Assembly (NCBI RefSeq): GCF_002968295.1
Contig: NZ_CP134399.1
Coordinates: forward strand, 3,844,001 to 3,908,000
Origin: Mycobacterium sp. ITM-2016-00317
Lineage (GTDB): Bacteria; Actinomycetota; Actinomycetes; Mycobacteriales; Mycobacteriaceae
Reading direction: 5' to 3'
Length of the DNA stretch: 64,000 nt
Under the pieces are notes generated by a model. That model was not told where the DNA came from, did not search any database, and saw only the letters and a program-made list of their open reading frames with translations. This document shows positions 17,438 to 25,392 of this stretch, one piece after another (the stretch's first letter is position 1; each line of letters opens with the position of its first letter). A program made the translations under genes and the position numbers.

Positions 17438-18262
17438 TCAGGTCTTGGCTCCCCGCAGCTCATGGGACAGCGCCTCCAACTCGTCACCACCGGCCATCTG
17501 CTGCGTGAGGTGCTCCAGCGTGAGGTCGTCGTAGCTGCAGTCCAGCTTCTGACTACCGCGGTTGAGCAGGACGAAGTGGTCGCCGACCAGGTGCGCGTGA
17601 TGCGGGTTGTGCGTGATGAACACGACGCCGAAGCCGGCCTCCTTGGCGGCGGTGATGTACTTCAGCACTACACCGGACTGTTTGACACCCAGCGCCGCCG
17701 TCGGCTCGTCGAGGATCAGCACCCGGGCGCCGAAGAACACCGCGCGCGCGATCGCCACGCACTGCTTCTGGCCACCCGACAGCGAGCCGATCGGCACGTC
17801 CACGTCGGGCAGGTCGATACCCATCTTGGACAGCTCCGTCAGCGTGGTCGCCCGCATCGCGTTGGCGTCCAACGACCACGGGAACGACTTCTTGCGCAGC
17901 TCCTGGCCGAGAAAGAAGTTGCGCCACACCGGCATCAACGGCACGACGGCCAGGTTCTGGTACACGGTCGCGATGCCCTTGCTCAGGGCCTCCGCGGGCG
18001 AACCGAACTTGATCGGCTCCCCGTCGACCAGAAGCTCACCGTCGGTCTGCTGGTGTAGCCCGGCGATGATCTTGATCAGCGTGGATTTCCCCGCGCCGTT
18101 GTCACCGAGAATGCCGGTGACCTCGCCGGGGTGAACACGCAGGCTGATGCCTTGAAGCGCAGTGATGTTGCCGTAGGACTTGCCGATGTCCCGCAGCTCG
18201 ACCAGCGGCACCCTACCGCCGGCTTGCGCGTCGTTGCTTGGCTTTTCGACAGAGATGGTCAT
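17438..18262 (-). CDS. ABC importer ATPase, ribose/inositol (CUT2) type, single nucleotide-binding domain
   Basis: A 274-residue ATPase with Walker A GDNGAGKST, signature LSGGQKQCVAIARA, Walker B ARVLILDEPTAALG and the switch His in FITHNPHHA. Classical RbsA-type ATPases fuse two such domains in about 500 residues; this has one, as in many FrcA/actinobacterial systems. The start ATG at 18262 follows 4 bases after the permease stop. An upstream in-frame start at 18298 would lie inside the permease gene. It works with the permease and binding protein upstream in the transcript. Confidence 0.92.
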   Translation of the reverse strand: MTISVEKPSNDAQAGGRVPLVELRDIGKSYGNITALQGISLRVHPGEVTGILGDNGAGKSTLIKIIAGLHQQTDGELLVDGEPIKFGSPAEALSKGIATVYQNLAVVPLMPVWRNFFLGQELRKKSFPWSLDANAMRATTLTELSKMGIDLPDVDVPIGSLSGGQKQCVAIARAVFFGARVLILDEPTAALGVKQSGVVLKYITAAKEAGFGVVFITHNPHHAHLVGDHFVLLNRGSQKLDCSYDDLTLEHLTQQMAGGDELEALSHELRGAKT

Positions 18263-18266
18263 CGAA

Positions 18267-19325
18267 TCACTTCTTCGCTGCGTAGTTGCGGAAGGCATTG
18301 TTCGCGATCACCGCGAAGAGCAGCATCGCGCCCAGGAAGAACTTGAACCAGTCGGGGTCCCAACCCGCGTACACGATGCCCTGGTTGGTCATGCCGAAGA
18401 TGAACGCACCGATGGCCGCACCGATCGCCGTGCCGTAACCACCCGTCAGCAGGCAGCCACCGATCACCGCGGCGATGATGTAGAAGAACTCGTTGCCGAT
18501 GCCCTGGCCGGACTGCACGGTGTTGAAGTTGAACAGCAGGTGCATGCCGACGAACCACGCGCAGAACCCGACGAACATGAACAACCCGATCTTGACCTTG
18601 GTGACGGGAACACCAACGGCGCGAGCACTGTCGGCGTCGCCGCCGACCGCGAAGATCCAGTTGCCGATCCGGGTCTTGAACAACACCCAGGTCGCCACGG
18701 CGGTGAACACCAGCCACCACACGACGGTGATCCGGATGCTGACCCCGAACAGGGTGAACGACGAGGCGAACACCTTCTGCGCCGAATCCCAGCCCTGCAT
18801 GTCGCTGACGCTCTGCGTGGCGACCTGACCGGCGACCAGCTTGGTGACCGCCAGGTTGATGCCCGCGAGCATGAAGAACGTACTCAGCGTGATCAGGAAG
18901 CTCGGGATCTTGGTCTTCATCACGAGATAGCCGTTGAAGAACCCGACAGCCAGCGCCAGGATCAGCGCCAGCAGCGCACCCACCCACAGGTTCAGGTGCA
19001 GGTTGTAGGCGAGCATCGAGGCTGCCAGCGAGCTGAACGTCACGGCCACACCGGCCGACAGGTCGAACTCGCCGCCGATCATCAGCACTGCGACACCGCA
19101 GGCCATGATGCCGATGGTGGAGCTGGCGTAGAGCACGGTGGCCAGCGACGAGGCCTCACGGAACGGCGCCGCCACCAGCAGGAAGAACACGAAGATGCCG
19201 ATCGCGCCGATGCCTGCGCCCATCTCGGGCCGGATCAGGATGCGCTGCAGCCGGTTCCGTTCCTTGACGCGTTCGTCTCGGACCACCTTGTGGGCGGAGA
19301 CGTCGAGAGCTTCCCGCGTCGTCAT
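18267..19325 (-). CDS. ABC importer permease, ribose/inositol (CUT2, RbsC-like) type
   Basis: A 352-residue polytopic membrane protein with about eight to ten helices. The characteristic GGEFDLSAGVAVTFSSL lies at about residues 80-96, with SFLITLSTFFMLAGI and GGCLLTGGYGTAIGAAIGAFIFGM later. The start ATG at 19325 is chosen because GAGGGGAAA precedes it; a longer frame from 19379 would begin within a repeat. Its start overlaps the stop of a 21-codon frame that bridges from the binding-protein gene. It is probably an inositol transporter, given the iol genes nearby. Confidence 0.92.
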   Translation of the reverse strand: MTTREALDVSAHKVVRDERVKERNRLQRILIRPEMGAGIGAIGIFVFFLLVAAPFREASSLATVLYASSTIGIMACGVAVLMIGGEFDLSAGVAVTFSSLAASMLAYNLHLNLWVGALLALILALAVGFFNGYLVMKTKIPSFLITLSTFFMLAGINLAVTKLVAGQVATQSVSDMQGWDSAQKVFASSFTLFGVSIRITVVWWLVFTAVATWVLFKTRIGNWIFAVGGDADSARAVGVPVTKVKIGLFMFVGFCAWFVGMHLLFNFNTVQSGQGIGNEFFYIIAAVIGGCLLTGGYGTAIGAAIGAFIFGMTNQGIVYAGWDPDWFKFFLGAMLLFAVIANNAFRNYAAKK

Positions 19326-19387
19326 GAGTTTCCCCTCTTCGCGCAAGCGCTCATCAGGCCTGCTCTCCTCTTCGCGCAAGCGCTCAT
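19322..19387 (-). CDS. Possible 21-residue bridging leader peptide made of two repeats
   Basis: This frame starts with an ATG that overlaps the stop of the binding-protein gene (TGATG). It reads MSACAKRRAGL then MSACAKRGNS and stops with a TGA that overlaps the permease ATG (ATGA). It therefore couples two genes that would otherwise be 61 bases apart. The two halves are encoded by 24-base direct repeats (see the repeat entry) and resemble MSARAKS at the start of the binding protein. Whether it is translated is unknown. Confidence 0.35.
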   Translation of the reverse strand: MSACAKRRAGLMSACAKRGNS

Positions 19388-19390
19388 CAG
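19334..19390. repeat. Two 24-bp direct repeats between binding-protein and permease genes, with a third related copy at 20384-20405
   Basis: CCTCTTCGCGCAAGCGCTCATCAG is at 19334-19357 and again, identically, at 19367-19390. A 22-base version with one change (A to G) is at 20384-20405, over the start codon of the binding protein. On the minus strand all three contain ATGAGCGC(T/C)... so each brings its own start codon. The core AGCGC(T)NGCGC is nearly self-complementary. Confidence 0.8.
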
Positions 19391-20403
19391 CGTGTGCCTC
19401 CCTTTGCGTATTCAGCGACGGCGTCGATGTTCGACTTGTCGATGAACGCCGGACCCGTCAGAGTCGGCTGTCCGCCGCCGATGACGTTGCCGTTGGTCAG
19501 GTAGAGCCACAGCGAGTCGACGGCGAGGTAGCCCTGCAGATAGGGCTGCTGATCGACGGCCCACTGCACGCCGCCCTTCTGAATCTCCTCCACGAGTGCG
19601 GCGTTGGTGTCGAAGGTGCCGATCTTGGCGGTGCTGCCGGCGTTACCGGCCGACTGCACCGCGGTCAGCGCGAACGGGGCGCCCAGGGTGACGATGTAGT
19701 CGATCGCCGGATCCTGTTGCAGCTTGGCGGTGATGGTGGACTCCACGGACGGCATGTCCTTGCCGTTGACGTTGAGGATCTCGGTGGCGGGGAACGTCTC
19801 CTTGACGCCGGCGCAGCGGGCCTCGAGGTCGACGTGGCCCTGCTCCTGGATCACGCAGATGGCCTTGGTGGCGTTCTCGCTGCGGAGCCGGTCACCGACG
19901 CCCTGGCCGGCGATGCGGCCGTCCTGACCGAAATACTCCTTGACGCCCATGGCCTTCCACGAGTCCATGCCCGCGTTGAAGGCGACCACCGGGATACCCT
20001 TGGCCTCAGCGGCTTTCACCGCCGCCTGCACGGCATCCGGCTTGGCCAGCGTGATCGCGATACCGTCGACACCGCTGTCGATCGCCGACTGGACCAGGTT
20101 GGCCTGGTTGGGCGCCTCCGGGTCGTTGGAGTAGCGCAGCTCGATGTTGTCCTTCTTGGCCGCCGTCTCGGCGCCCTTGCGGACCAGATCCCAGAACGAG
20201 TCACCCGGCACCTCATGGGTGATCATCGCGATCGTCTTGCGGGGCGTGTCCACGGTGCCACCGCCGCCCCCCTCACCCGATTGCTGGGGGGCTCCGCCGG
20301 TGGAGGAGCACGACGCGATGCCGAACGCGAGAACACCTGCCCCCGCGATCGCTGCGAGCCGCTTGAACGCCTGGTGTCTTCCGCTCTTCGCGCGAGCGCT
20401 CAT
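19387..20403 (-). CDS. Sugar/inositol-binding lipoprotein of CUT2 ABC importer
   Basis: A 338-residue periplasmic-binding lipoprotein (Peripla_BP_4 fold). The basic N-region MSARAKSGRHQAFKRL is followed by a hydrophobic stretch and the lipobox FGIASC, then a Gly-rich linker. The binding domain opens with KTIAMITHEVPGDSFWDLVRK, and the typical VDGIAITLAKPDA and GIPVVAFNAG strands follow. The start ATG at 20403 lies 7 bases after AAGGAG; the GTG at 20406 is less well placed. Its promoter carries the 14-bp motif shared with iolC. Confidence 0.92.
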   Translation of the reverse strand: MSARAKSGRHQAFKRLAAIAGAGVLAFGIASCSSTGGAPQQSGEGGGGGTVDTPRKTIAMITHEVPGDSFWDLVRKGAETAAKKDNIELRYSNDPEAPNQANLVQSAIDSGVDGIAITLAKPDAVQAAVKAAEAKGIPVVAFNAGMDSWKAMGVKEYFGQDGRIAGQGVGDRLRSENATKAICVIQEQGHVDLEARCAGVKETFPATEILNVNGKDMPSVESTITAKLQQDPAIDYIVTLGAPFALTAVQSAGNAGSTAKIGTFDTNAALVEEIQKGGVQWAVDQQPYLQGYLAVDSLWLYLTNGNVIGGGQPTLTGPAFIDKSNIDAVAEYAKGGTR

Positions 20404-20504
20404 CACAGTTCTCCTTGTCCTCGGACTGCCGCGACGCCGTCGTCATCCCGTACGGGTTGTGCCGGGCGGCACGCCTCATAGCTGATGTAATACGCCTCAC
20501 ACCC

Positions 20505-20530
20505 GAAAGTCAATAGTTTGTCCTGACATT
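20505..20530 (-). promoter_or_regulatory. Promoter of the CUT2 importer with shared 14-bp operator motif
   Basis: On the minus strand AATGTCAGGACAAA (20530-20517) is followed by 3 bases and TTGACT (20510-20505), a good -35 box. A weak -10, TTACAT, follows 17 bases later at about 20487-20482. The same 14-mer with the same 3-base gap to TTGAC precedes iolC at 23458. A short inverted repeat GTCCT-N6-AGGAC overlaps it here. The GntR regulator at 22657-23388 is the likely reader. Confidence 0.6.
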
Positions 20531-20569
20531 AGGACTGCAAGTCATTTGCTTGTCGGGTATCCGCGCAGC

Positions 20570-21562
20570 TCAGGACCGCGGCGGGGCGGTCGAGCCGCGC
20601 ACCACCAGCGTCGGCTCACACACGAGGTCCACCGCCTCGGTGCACTCCGCGACGCCGTCCAGGCAGGCCACGAGGCGCTGCACGGCGACCTCGGCGAGAC
20701 GGGCGCTGTCCTGACGGACGGTCGTGAGCTGGATGTGGGCGAGCCCGGCCAGCGGACTGTCGTCGAAACCGAGAACCGAGATATCTTGCGGCACCGATAA
20801 ACCCGATCGAATGACCACGTCCATCACCCCGAGCGCGCACCGATCGTTGAAGGCGAAGACGGCGTCGGGCAGCTCCCCCGACGCGATCATCGCCGCGGCC
20901 GCTGCCGCGCCGTCGCGTTCCGAGAGGCCGCCGGGGGCGACCAGTTCCGGCAGCCGCGCCGCTTTCGCCGCGCGCCGGTAGCCCCGTCGCCGCTCGGCGG
21001 CGCCGGGGGCCGTGCCGCCGTCCAGGTACAGGATCCGGCGATGTCCGAGCCCGACCAGGTGCTCCACGCCGGCCACCGCGCCTGCCACATCGTCGCTGCG
21101 CACCGCATCGACGCCGCGCACCCGCCGGGCCAGCACGACCAGCGGCAGCCTGGCAGCCAACTCGCCGAGTTCGCGGGCAGGCAGCTGCGGCCCGACGAGG
21201 AGAAGGCCCTCGCACCGGTCGTCGACCAGGGTGCGCACCGCCCGCGCCTCGTCGCGGTGCGGCGTGACGGCGCTGAGCACGACGTCGTAGCCGAGCGCTT
21301 CGGCGGTGACGTAGACGCCGTCGACCAGATCTGCGTGGAACTCCTGGCGCGCCGAGAAGGTCAGGCCGACAAGCCTGGTGCGGCGCTCCCGCAGGCGGCG
21401 GGCCTGCGGATCCGGCGCGTACCCGATCTCCTCGGCCGCACGCTTGACCCGTTCCCGGGTGCCCTCGCCGGCACCGGGGGCGTCCCGCATCACGATCGAG
21501 ACCAGAGCCCGCGAGACGCCGGCGCGGGCCGCCACGTCCGCGAGCGTCGGCCTCCGTTGCAT
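20570..21562 (-). CDS. LacI-family transcriptional regulator
   Basis: A 330-residue LacI repressor. The helix-turn-helix is PTLADVAARAGVSRALVSIV at about residues 5-24, followed by the hinge region and an effector domain with VFAFNDRCALGVMDVV and VLGFDDSPLAGLAHIQLTTVRQD, both typical of this family. The start ATG at 21562 is preferred over the ORF start at 21613, which would run through the operator. Two CTAGAACGTTCNAG palindromes lie in the divergent promoter region just upstream, so it probably represses itself and the isomerase gene at 21788. Confidence 0.9.
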   Translation of the reverse strand: MQRRPTLADVAARAGVSRALVSIVMRDAPGAGEGTRERVKRAAEEIGYAPDPQARRLRERRTRLVGLTFSARQEFHADLVDGVYVTAEALGYDVVLSAVTPHRDEARAVRTLVDDRCEGLLLVGPQLPARELGELAARLPLVVLARRVRGVDAVRSDDVAGAVAGVEHLVGLGHRRILYLDGGTAPGAAERRRGYRRAAKAARLPELVAPGGLSERDGAAAAAAMIASGELPDAVFAFNDRCALGVMDVVIRSGLSVPQDISVLGFDDSPLAGLAHIQLTTVRQDSARLAEVAVQRLVACLDGVAECTEAVDLVCEPTLVVRGSTAPPRS

Positions 21563-21572
21563 GTGCTTCAGC

Positions 21573-21640
21573 CTAGAACGTTCCAGTCCGACCGTTGACG
21601 GGATCCGGTTCACGACCTAGCGTTACTAGAACGTTCTAGT
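21573..21640. promoter_or_regulatory. Twin LacI-type operators in the divergent promoter region
   Basis: ACTAGAACGTTCTAGT at 21625-21640 is a perfect 16-bp palindrome with the central CG typical of LacI-family operators. CTAGAACGTTCCAG at 21573-21586 is a second copy with one mismatch. The centres are 53 bases apart, close to five helical turns, which would allow looping or paired binding. Both sit between the LacI gene start and the isomerase start at 21788. Confidence 0.75.
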
Positions 21641-21787
21641 TCGCTCTCAGATTTGGACTCTCGATATGTCATTCCCGTTGTCGCTCGGGCTCGCCGACGA
21701 CTCCACCTCCGTTGCCGCAGAACGCCTTTCCGGCCCACACCGGTACGTCGAACGGCAGGCGACGGTCGTCCTGGAAGGAGCGCTCCG

Positions 21788-22570
21788 GTGAGTTTCCAGC
21801 TGGCGGTCTGCGCGGAGATGATCTTCCAGGACGTGCCGATCCTGGACCGTGTCAGACGCATCGACGAACTCGGCTTCGCGGTCGAGATCTGGAGCTGGCA
21901 TGACAAGGACCTGGCGGCACTGGCGGCCACCGGAGCGGTGTTCACGTCGATGACCGGATACCTGCACGGCGACCTGATCGACCCCGCGACCTGCGACGAG
22001 GTGGTGCGCACGGCCGAGTTGAGCATCAAGGCCGCCGAGACCCTCGGCGTCACGCGGCTGAACCTGCACACCGCCGAGCTCGCCGACGGTCAGGCCGCCC
22101 GGGCCCGGCAGCGCAGCACCGGGCAGATGTGGCTGACCGCCGCCCGCACACTGGAGCGCATCGGTGAGCTGGGCGCCGAAGCGGGGGTGACGTTCTGCGT
22201 CGAGAACCTGAACACGATCGTCGACCACCCGGGCGTGCCGCTGGCCCGGGCCAAGGACACGCTCGCGCTGGTCGAGGGCGTGGGGCATCCGAACGTGAAG
22301 ATGATGCTCGACCTCTATCACGCGCAGATCGGCGAGGGAAACCTGATCGAGCTGGTGCGCCGCTGCGGCGATGCGATCGGCGAGATCCAGGTCGCCGACG
22401 TGCCCGGCCGCTGCGAGCCCGGCACCGGGGAGATCAACTACGCCGCGGTCGCGGAGGCGCTGCGCGAGATCGGCTACACCGGCACCGTCGGCATGGAGGC
22501 CTGGGCCGCCACGCCCGGCGCCGCCGGGAGCGAGGCCGCACTGGCCGCGTTCCGCGCCGCGTTCACCTGA
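21788..22570 (+). CDS. Hydroxypyruvate isomerase family TIM-barrel protein (Hyi/OtnI-like)
   Basis: A 260-residue sugar isomerase-like TIM barrel. Metal and substrate positions typical of Hyi are seen in FCVENLNTIVDHPG, MMLDLYHAQIGEGN, IQVADVPGRCEPGTGEINY and VGMEAW. The GTG start at 21788 follows AAGGAG by 7 bases; the ORF extends upstream to 21653 through the operator but that part has no homology signal. Such enzymes interconvert hydroxypyruvate and tartronate semialdehyde, or act on 2-oxo-tetronate. It is divergent from the LacI regulator, its likely repressor. Confidence 0.85.
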   Translation: MSFQLAVCAEMIFQDVPILDRVRRIDELGFAVEIWSWHDKDLAALAATGAVFTSMTGYLHGDLIDPATCDEVVRTAELSIKAAETLGVTRLNLHTAELADGQAARARQRSTGQMWLTAARTLERIGELGAEAGVTFCVENLNTIVDHPGVPLARAKDTLALVEGVGHPNVKMMLDLYHAQIGEGNLIELVRRCGDAIGEIQVADVPGRCEPGTGEINYAAVAEALREIGYTGTVGMEAWAATPGAAGSEAALAAFRAAFT

Positions 22571-22579
22571 CCCTCGGCG

Positions 22580-22638
22580 CCGAAATTGCATTCCCGCAGG
22601 CCGCCACCCGGATTCGGGCGCGTGGAATGCAAGTTCGG
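22580..22638. terminator. Large imperfect inverted repeat between convergent genes
   Basis: CCGAAATTGCATTCC (22580-22594) pairs with GGAATGCAAGTTCGG (22624-22638) with one mismatch and a 29-base loop. It sits exactly between the isomerase stop and the convergent GntR stop, so it can serve both as a terminator. The sequence resembles a palindromic intergenic element I recall from other mycobacterial genomes. Confidence 0.5.
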
Positions 22639-22656
22639 CGAGAACTCGCAGGGGAA

Positions 22657-23388
22657 TCAGCGGTCGACGAGCGTGGTGTCGAAGTAGTAGCGCGACGCGC
22701 GGTAGCAGTGATTGCCGAACTCGACGGCGGCACCGGAGTCGTCGAACGCGGTGCGGGTCATGGTCAGCAGCGAGGCGTTGGGCTTCTCGTCGAGCAGGTG
22801 CGCCTCGGTGCGGGTGGCGCTACGCGCGCCGATGCGCTGCCGCGCCAGCCGGATGTGCACGCCGCGGGCGCGCAGCGACTGGTAGAGGCCGTTGCTCTCC
22901 AACTCCTCTGCGTCGGGGGCGATCTCGACGGGCAGATGGTTGGTCATCAGCGCCAGCGGCTCGCCGTTGGCACACCGCAACCGCTGGATGCAGGCCACCT
23001 CCCGCCCCTCACCGAGATTCAGCTCGCGGGCGGTCTCCTCGTCGGCCGGACCGACCTCGTACTTGAGCAGTTTTGTGCTGGGCTCCTGGCCGGCCCGGGC
23101 GAGGTCGTCGAACAGGCTGGTCAGCTCGACCCGCCGGTGCACCGGATTCTGCACCACCTGGGTGCCGACACCGCGCTTGCGCACCAACAGGCCTTTGTCG
23201 ACAAGCTCCTGGATGGCACGCCGGGTGGTGGGCCGCGACAGCGTCAACCGCTTCGCCAGCGCGAGCTCGTTCTCGAATCGGTCGCCCGGAGAGAGTTCGC
23301 CGTCCCGGATCGCGGCCTCGATCGCCTGAGCGAGCTGGTAGTACAGCGGAACCGGGCTTGACCTGTCGAGCTCCACAGTCAGGGGCAC
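22657..23388 (-). CDS. GntR-family (HutC subfamily) transcriptional regulator, probable iol regulator
   Basis: A 243-residue repressor. The N-terminal winged helix has VPLYYQLAQAIEAAIRDGELSPGDRF and LTLSRPTTRRAIQELVDKGLL. The C-terminal UTRA ligand domain ends in RYYFDTTLVDR. It is divergent from iolC, with 158 bases between. A 21-bp imperfect palindrome overlaps the iolC -35 region, and the same half-site is found before the inositol-type importer, making this the best candidate for regulating both. Confidence 0.88.
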   Translation of the reverse strand: MPLTVELDRSSPVPLYYQLAQAIEAAIRDGELSPGDRFENELALAKRLTLSRPTTRRAIQELVDKGLLVRKRGVGTQVVQNPVHRRVELTSLFDDLARAGQEPSTKLLKYEVGPADEETARELNLGEGREVACIQRLRCANGEPLALMTNHLPVEIAPDAEELESNGLYQSLRARGVHIRLARQRIGARSATRTEAHLLDEKPNASLLTMTRTAFDDSGAAVEFGNHCYRASRYYFDTTLVDR

Positions 23389-23457
23389 GTCCGCTCCGAT
23401 CTCGGGTAGGGCGGGTCAGGTGTAGCTGAATACTAACACCGATTGAGATAAAGATAG

Positions 23458-23480
23458 AATGTCAGGACAAAGTCTTGACA
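23458..23480 (+). promoter_or_regulatory. Candidate GntR operator overlapping the iolC -35 box
   Basis: TGTCAGGAC-AAA-GTCTTGACA (23460-23480) is a 21-bp imperfect palindrome matching at 8 of 9 arm positions. Its right end contains TTGACA (23475-23480), a consensus -35 box. The 14-mer AATGTCAGGACAAA at 23458-23471 recurs at 20517-20530, inverted, in the importer promoter. No convincing -10 hexamer was found at the ideal spacing. Confidence 0.6.
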
Positions 23481-23546
23481 TGTCACCGTGACGCGGGGCA
23501 CAGTCTTAGTCAGCCACCCACACCTATCCGTCGGAGTGACTCTGTG

Positions 23547-24515
23547 ATGACCAATCAGCCATATGACGTGCTCGCCATCGGGCGCAGCGGCGTAGACGTC
23601 TACCCCCTCCAGACCGGCGTGGGCCTCGAGGATGTCGAGACGTTCGGGAAGTTTCTCGGCGGCAGCGCCGCCAACGTGGCCGTCGCCGCGGCCCGGCTGG
23701 GCAACCGCTCGGCGCTGATCTCCGGCGTGGGTGACGACCCGTTCGGCCGGTACGTGCGGGGCGAGCTCGCCCGCCTCGACGTCGACAACCGTTACGTCGC
23801 CACCCATGGTGAGTTCCCGACGCCGGTGACGTTCTGCGAGATCTTCCCGCCCGACGACTTCCCGCTGTACTTCTACCGCAAGCCCAGCGCCCCGGATCTG
23901 CAGATCAGCCCCGACGCGATCGACACCGACGCGGTGCGGTCGGCGCGACTGTACTGGTCCACGGTCACCGGACTCTCCCAAGAACCCAGCCGCAGCACGC
24001 ATTTCGCGGCATGGTCGGCTCGGGACCGCGCGCCGCTGACCGTACTGGACCTCGATTACCGGCCGATGTTCTGGGCCACACCCGCTGCGGCCACCGAGCA
24101 GGTGCAGAAGGCGCTGGCCCACGTCACCGTCGCGGTCGGCAACCGCGAGGAGTGCCAGATCGCCGTCGGCGAATCCAACCCGCACAAGGCCGCCGACGCG
24201 CTGCTCGACCTCGGTGTGGAGCTCGCGATCGTCAAGCAGGGTCCGCGCGGAGTTCTGGGCAAGACCCGGCATTCCTCGGTCACCGTGCGGCCCAACGACG
24301 TCGACGTGGTCAACGGCCTCGGCGCCGGAGATGCGTTCGGCGGCAGCCTCTGTCACGGACTGCTGCACGGCTGGTCCCTGGAGAAGACGCTGCGCTACGC
24401 CAACGCCGCCGGAGCCATCGTGGCCGGCCGCCTCGAATGCTCGACCGCCATGCCCACCGTCGCCGAAGTCGCCGCACTGGCCGAACAGACCGCTGTGGAG
24501 GCCGTCAATGTCTGA
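23547..24515 (+). CDS. iolC: 5-dehydro-2-deoxygluconokinase (IolC), PfkB/ribokinase family
   Basis: A 322-residue sugar kinase of the inositol pathway that phosphorylates 5-dehydro-2-deoxygluconate. The PfkB signature 1 region is FLGGSAANVAVAAARLGN (about residues 32-49) and signature 2 is NGLGAGDAFGGSLCHGLL with the catalytic Asp. The GRSGVDVYP opening is typical of IolC. The ATG at 23547 is chosen; a GTG directly before it (23544) is 7 bases from GGAG and may be the true start. It overlaps the next gene by 8 bases. Confidence 0.92.
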   Translation: MTNQPYDVLAIGRSGVDVYPLQTGVGLEDVETFGKFLGGSAANVAVAAARLGNRSALISGVGDDPFGRYVRGELARLDVDNRYVATHGEFPTPVTFCEIFPPDDFPLYFYRKPSAPDLQISPDAIDTDAVRSARLYWSTVTGLSQEPSRSTHFAAWSARDRAPLTVLDLDYRPMFWATPAAATEQVQKALAHVTVAVGNREECQIAVGESNPHKAADALLDLGVELAIVKQGPRGVLGKTRHSSVTVRPNDVDVVNGLGAGDAFGGSLCHGLLHGWSLEKTLRYANAAGAIVAGRLECSTAMPTVAEVAALAEQTAVEAVNV

Positions 24516-25392
24516 TACCGCCGTGTGCACCGACTACGCCTCGGTCACCGACGTCAGGGCCGGCGACCCAGGCGCGGTCGCGCGGGCATGGGCACAGCGC
24601 ACCACCCGACCCACGTTGCGCGGCAACGGAAGACTGATGATCGTCGCCGCCGACCACCCGGCTCGCGGTGCGCTCTCGGTGGGTTCGCGGCCCACCGCGA
24701 TGAACAGCCGCATCGATCTGCTCGACCGGCTGCGCGCCGCGCTCGCCGATCCCGGCGTCGACGGTGTGCTGGCCACTGCCGACATCCTCGACGACCTGGT
24801 CCTGCTGGGCGCGCTCGAGGACAAGGTGGTGTTCTCCTCCTTCAACCGCGGCGGCCTGGCCGGCGCGTCGTTCGAGCTCGACGACCGCATGACCGGCGCC
24901 ACCGCGGCCTCGACTGCCGCGGCACGGATGAACGGCGGAAAGATGCTCTGCCGCATCGACCTCGACGACCCGGGCACCGTCGCCACGATGGCGGCCTGTG
25001 CGCAGGCCGTCGACGAGCTGGCCGCCCACGGCCTGATCGCGATGCTGGAGCCGTTCATGTCCTCCCGGGTGAACGGCAAGGTCCGCAACGACCTGTCCCC
25101 CGACGCGGTGATCAAGTCGGTGCACATCGGTCAGGGGCTGGGCGCCACCTCGGCGTACACCTGGATGAAGCTGCCCGTGGTGCCCGAGATGGACCGGGTC
25201 ATGGAGTCCACCACGATGCCGACGCTGCTACTCGGCGGTGACCCCACCCATCCCGAAGAGGCGTTCGCCAGCTGGGAGAAGGCCCTGGCACTGCCGTCGG
25301 TGCGCGGCCTGATCGTCGGCCGCACCCTGCTGTATCCACCGGACGACGACGTCAGCTCGGCCGTCGCGACCGCGGTGGCGATGGTCCGATGA
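24508..25392 (+). CDS. Cgl0159-type (beta/alpha)8 aldolase-like protein, probable IolJ-equivalent
   Basis: A 294-residue TIM-barrel protein of the actinobacterial family found between iolC and iolB. Segments LMIVAADHPARGAL, VDGVLATADILDDL, MLEPFMSS and LLLGGDPTHPEEAFASWEKAL are visible. DhnA/LacD-like aldolases share the pattern. It probably cleaves 2-deoxy-5-keto-gluconate 6-phosphate into dihydroxyacetone phosphate and malonate semialdehyde, since no separate IolJ is present. It overlaps iolC by 8 bases and iolB by 4. Confidence 0.8.
   Translation: MSDTAVCTDYASVTDVRAGDPGAVARAWAQRTTRPTLRGNGRLMIVAADHPARGALSVGSRPTAMNSRIDLLDRLRAALADPGVDGVLATADILDDLVLLGALEDKVVFSSFNRGGLAGASFELDDRMTGATAASTAAARMNGGKMLCRIDLDDPGTVATMAACAQAVDELAAHGLIAMLEPFMSSRVNGKVRNDLSPDAVIKSVHIGQGLGATSAYTWMKLPVVPEMDRVMESTTMPTLLLGGDPTHPEEAFASWEKALALPSVRGLIVGRTLLYPPDDDVSSAVATAVAMVR

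Noticed and set aside
19334..19390. Recombination attachment site
   Set aside because: The repeats are inside a transporter operon with no integrase or flanking mobile genes; they fit a bridging leader frame better.
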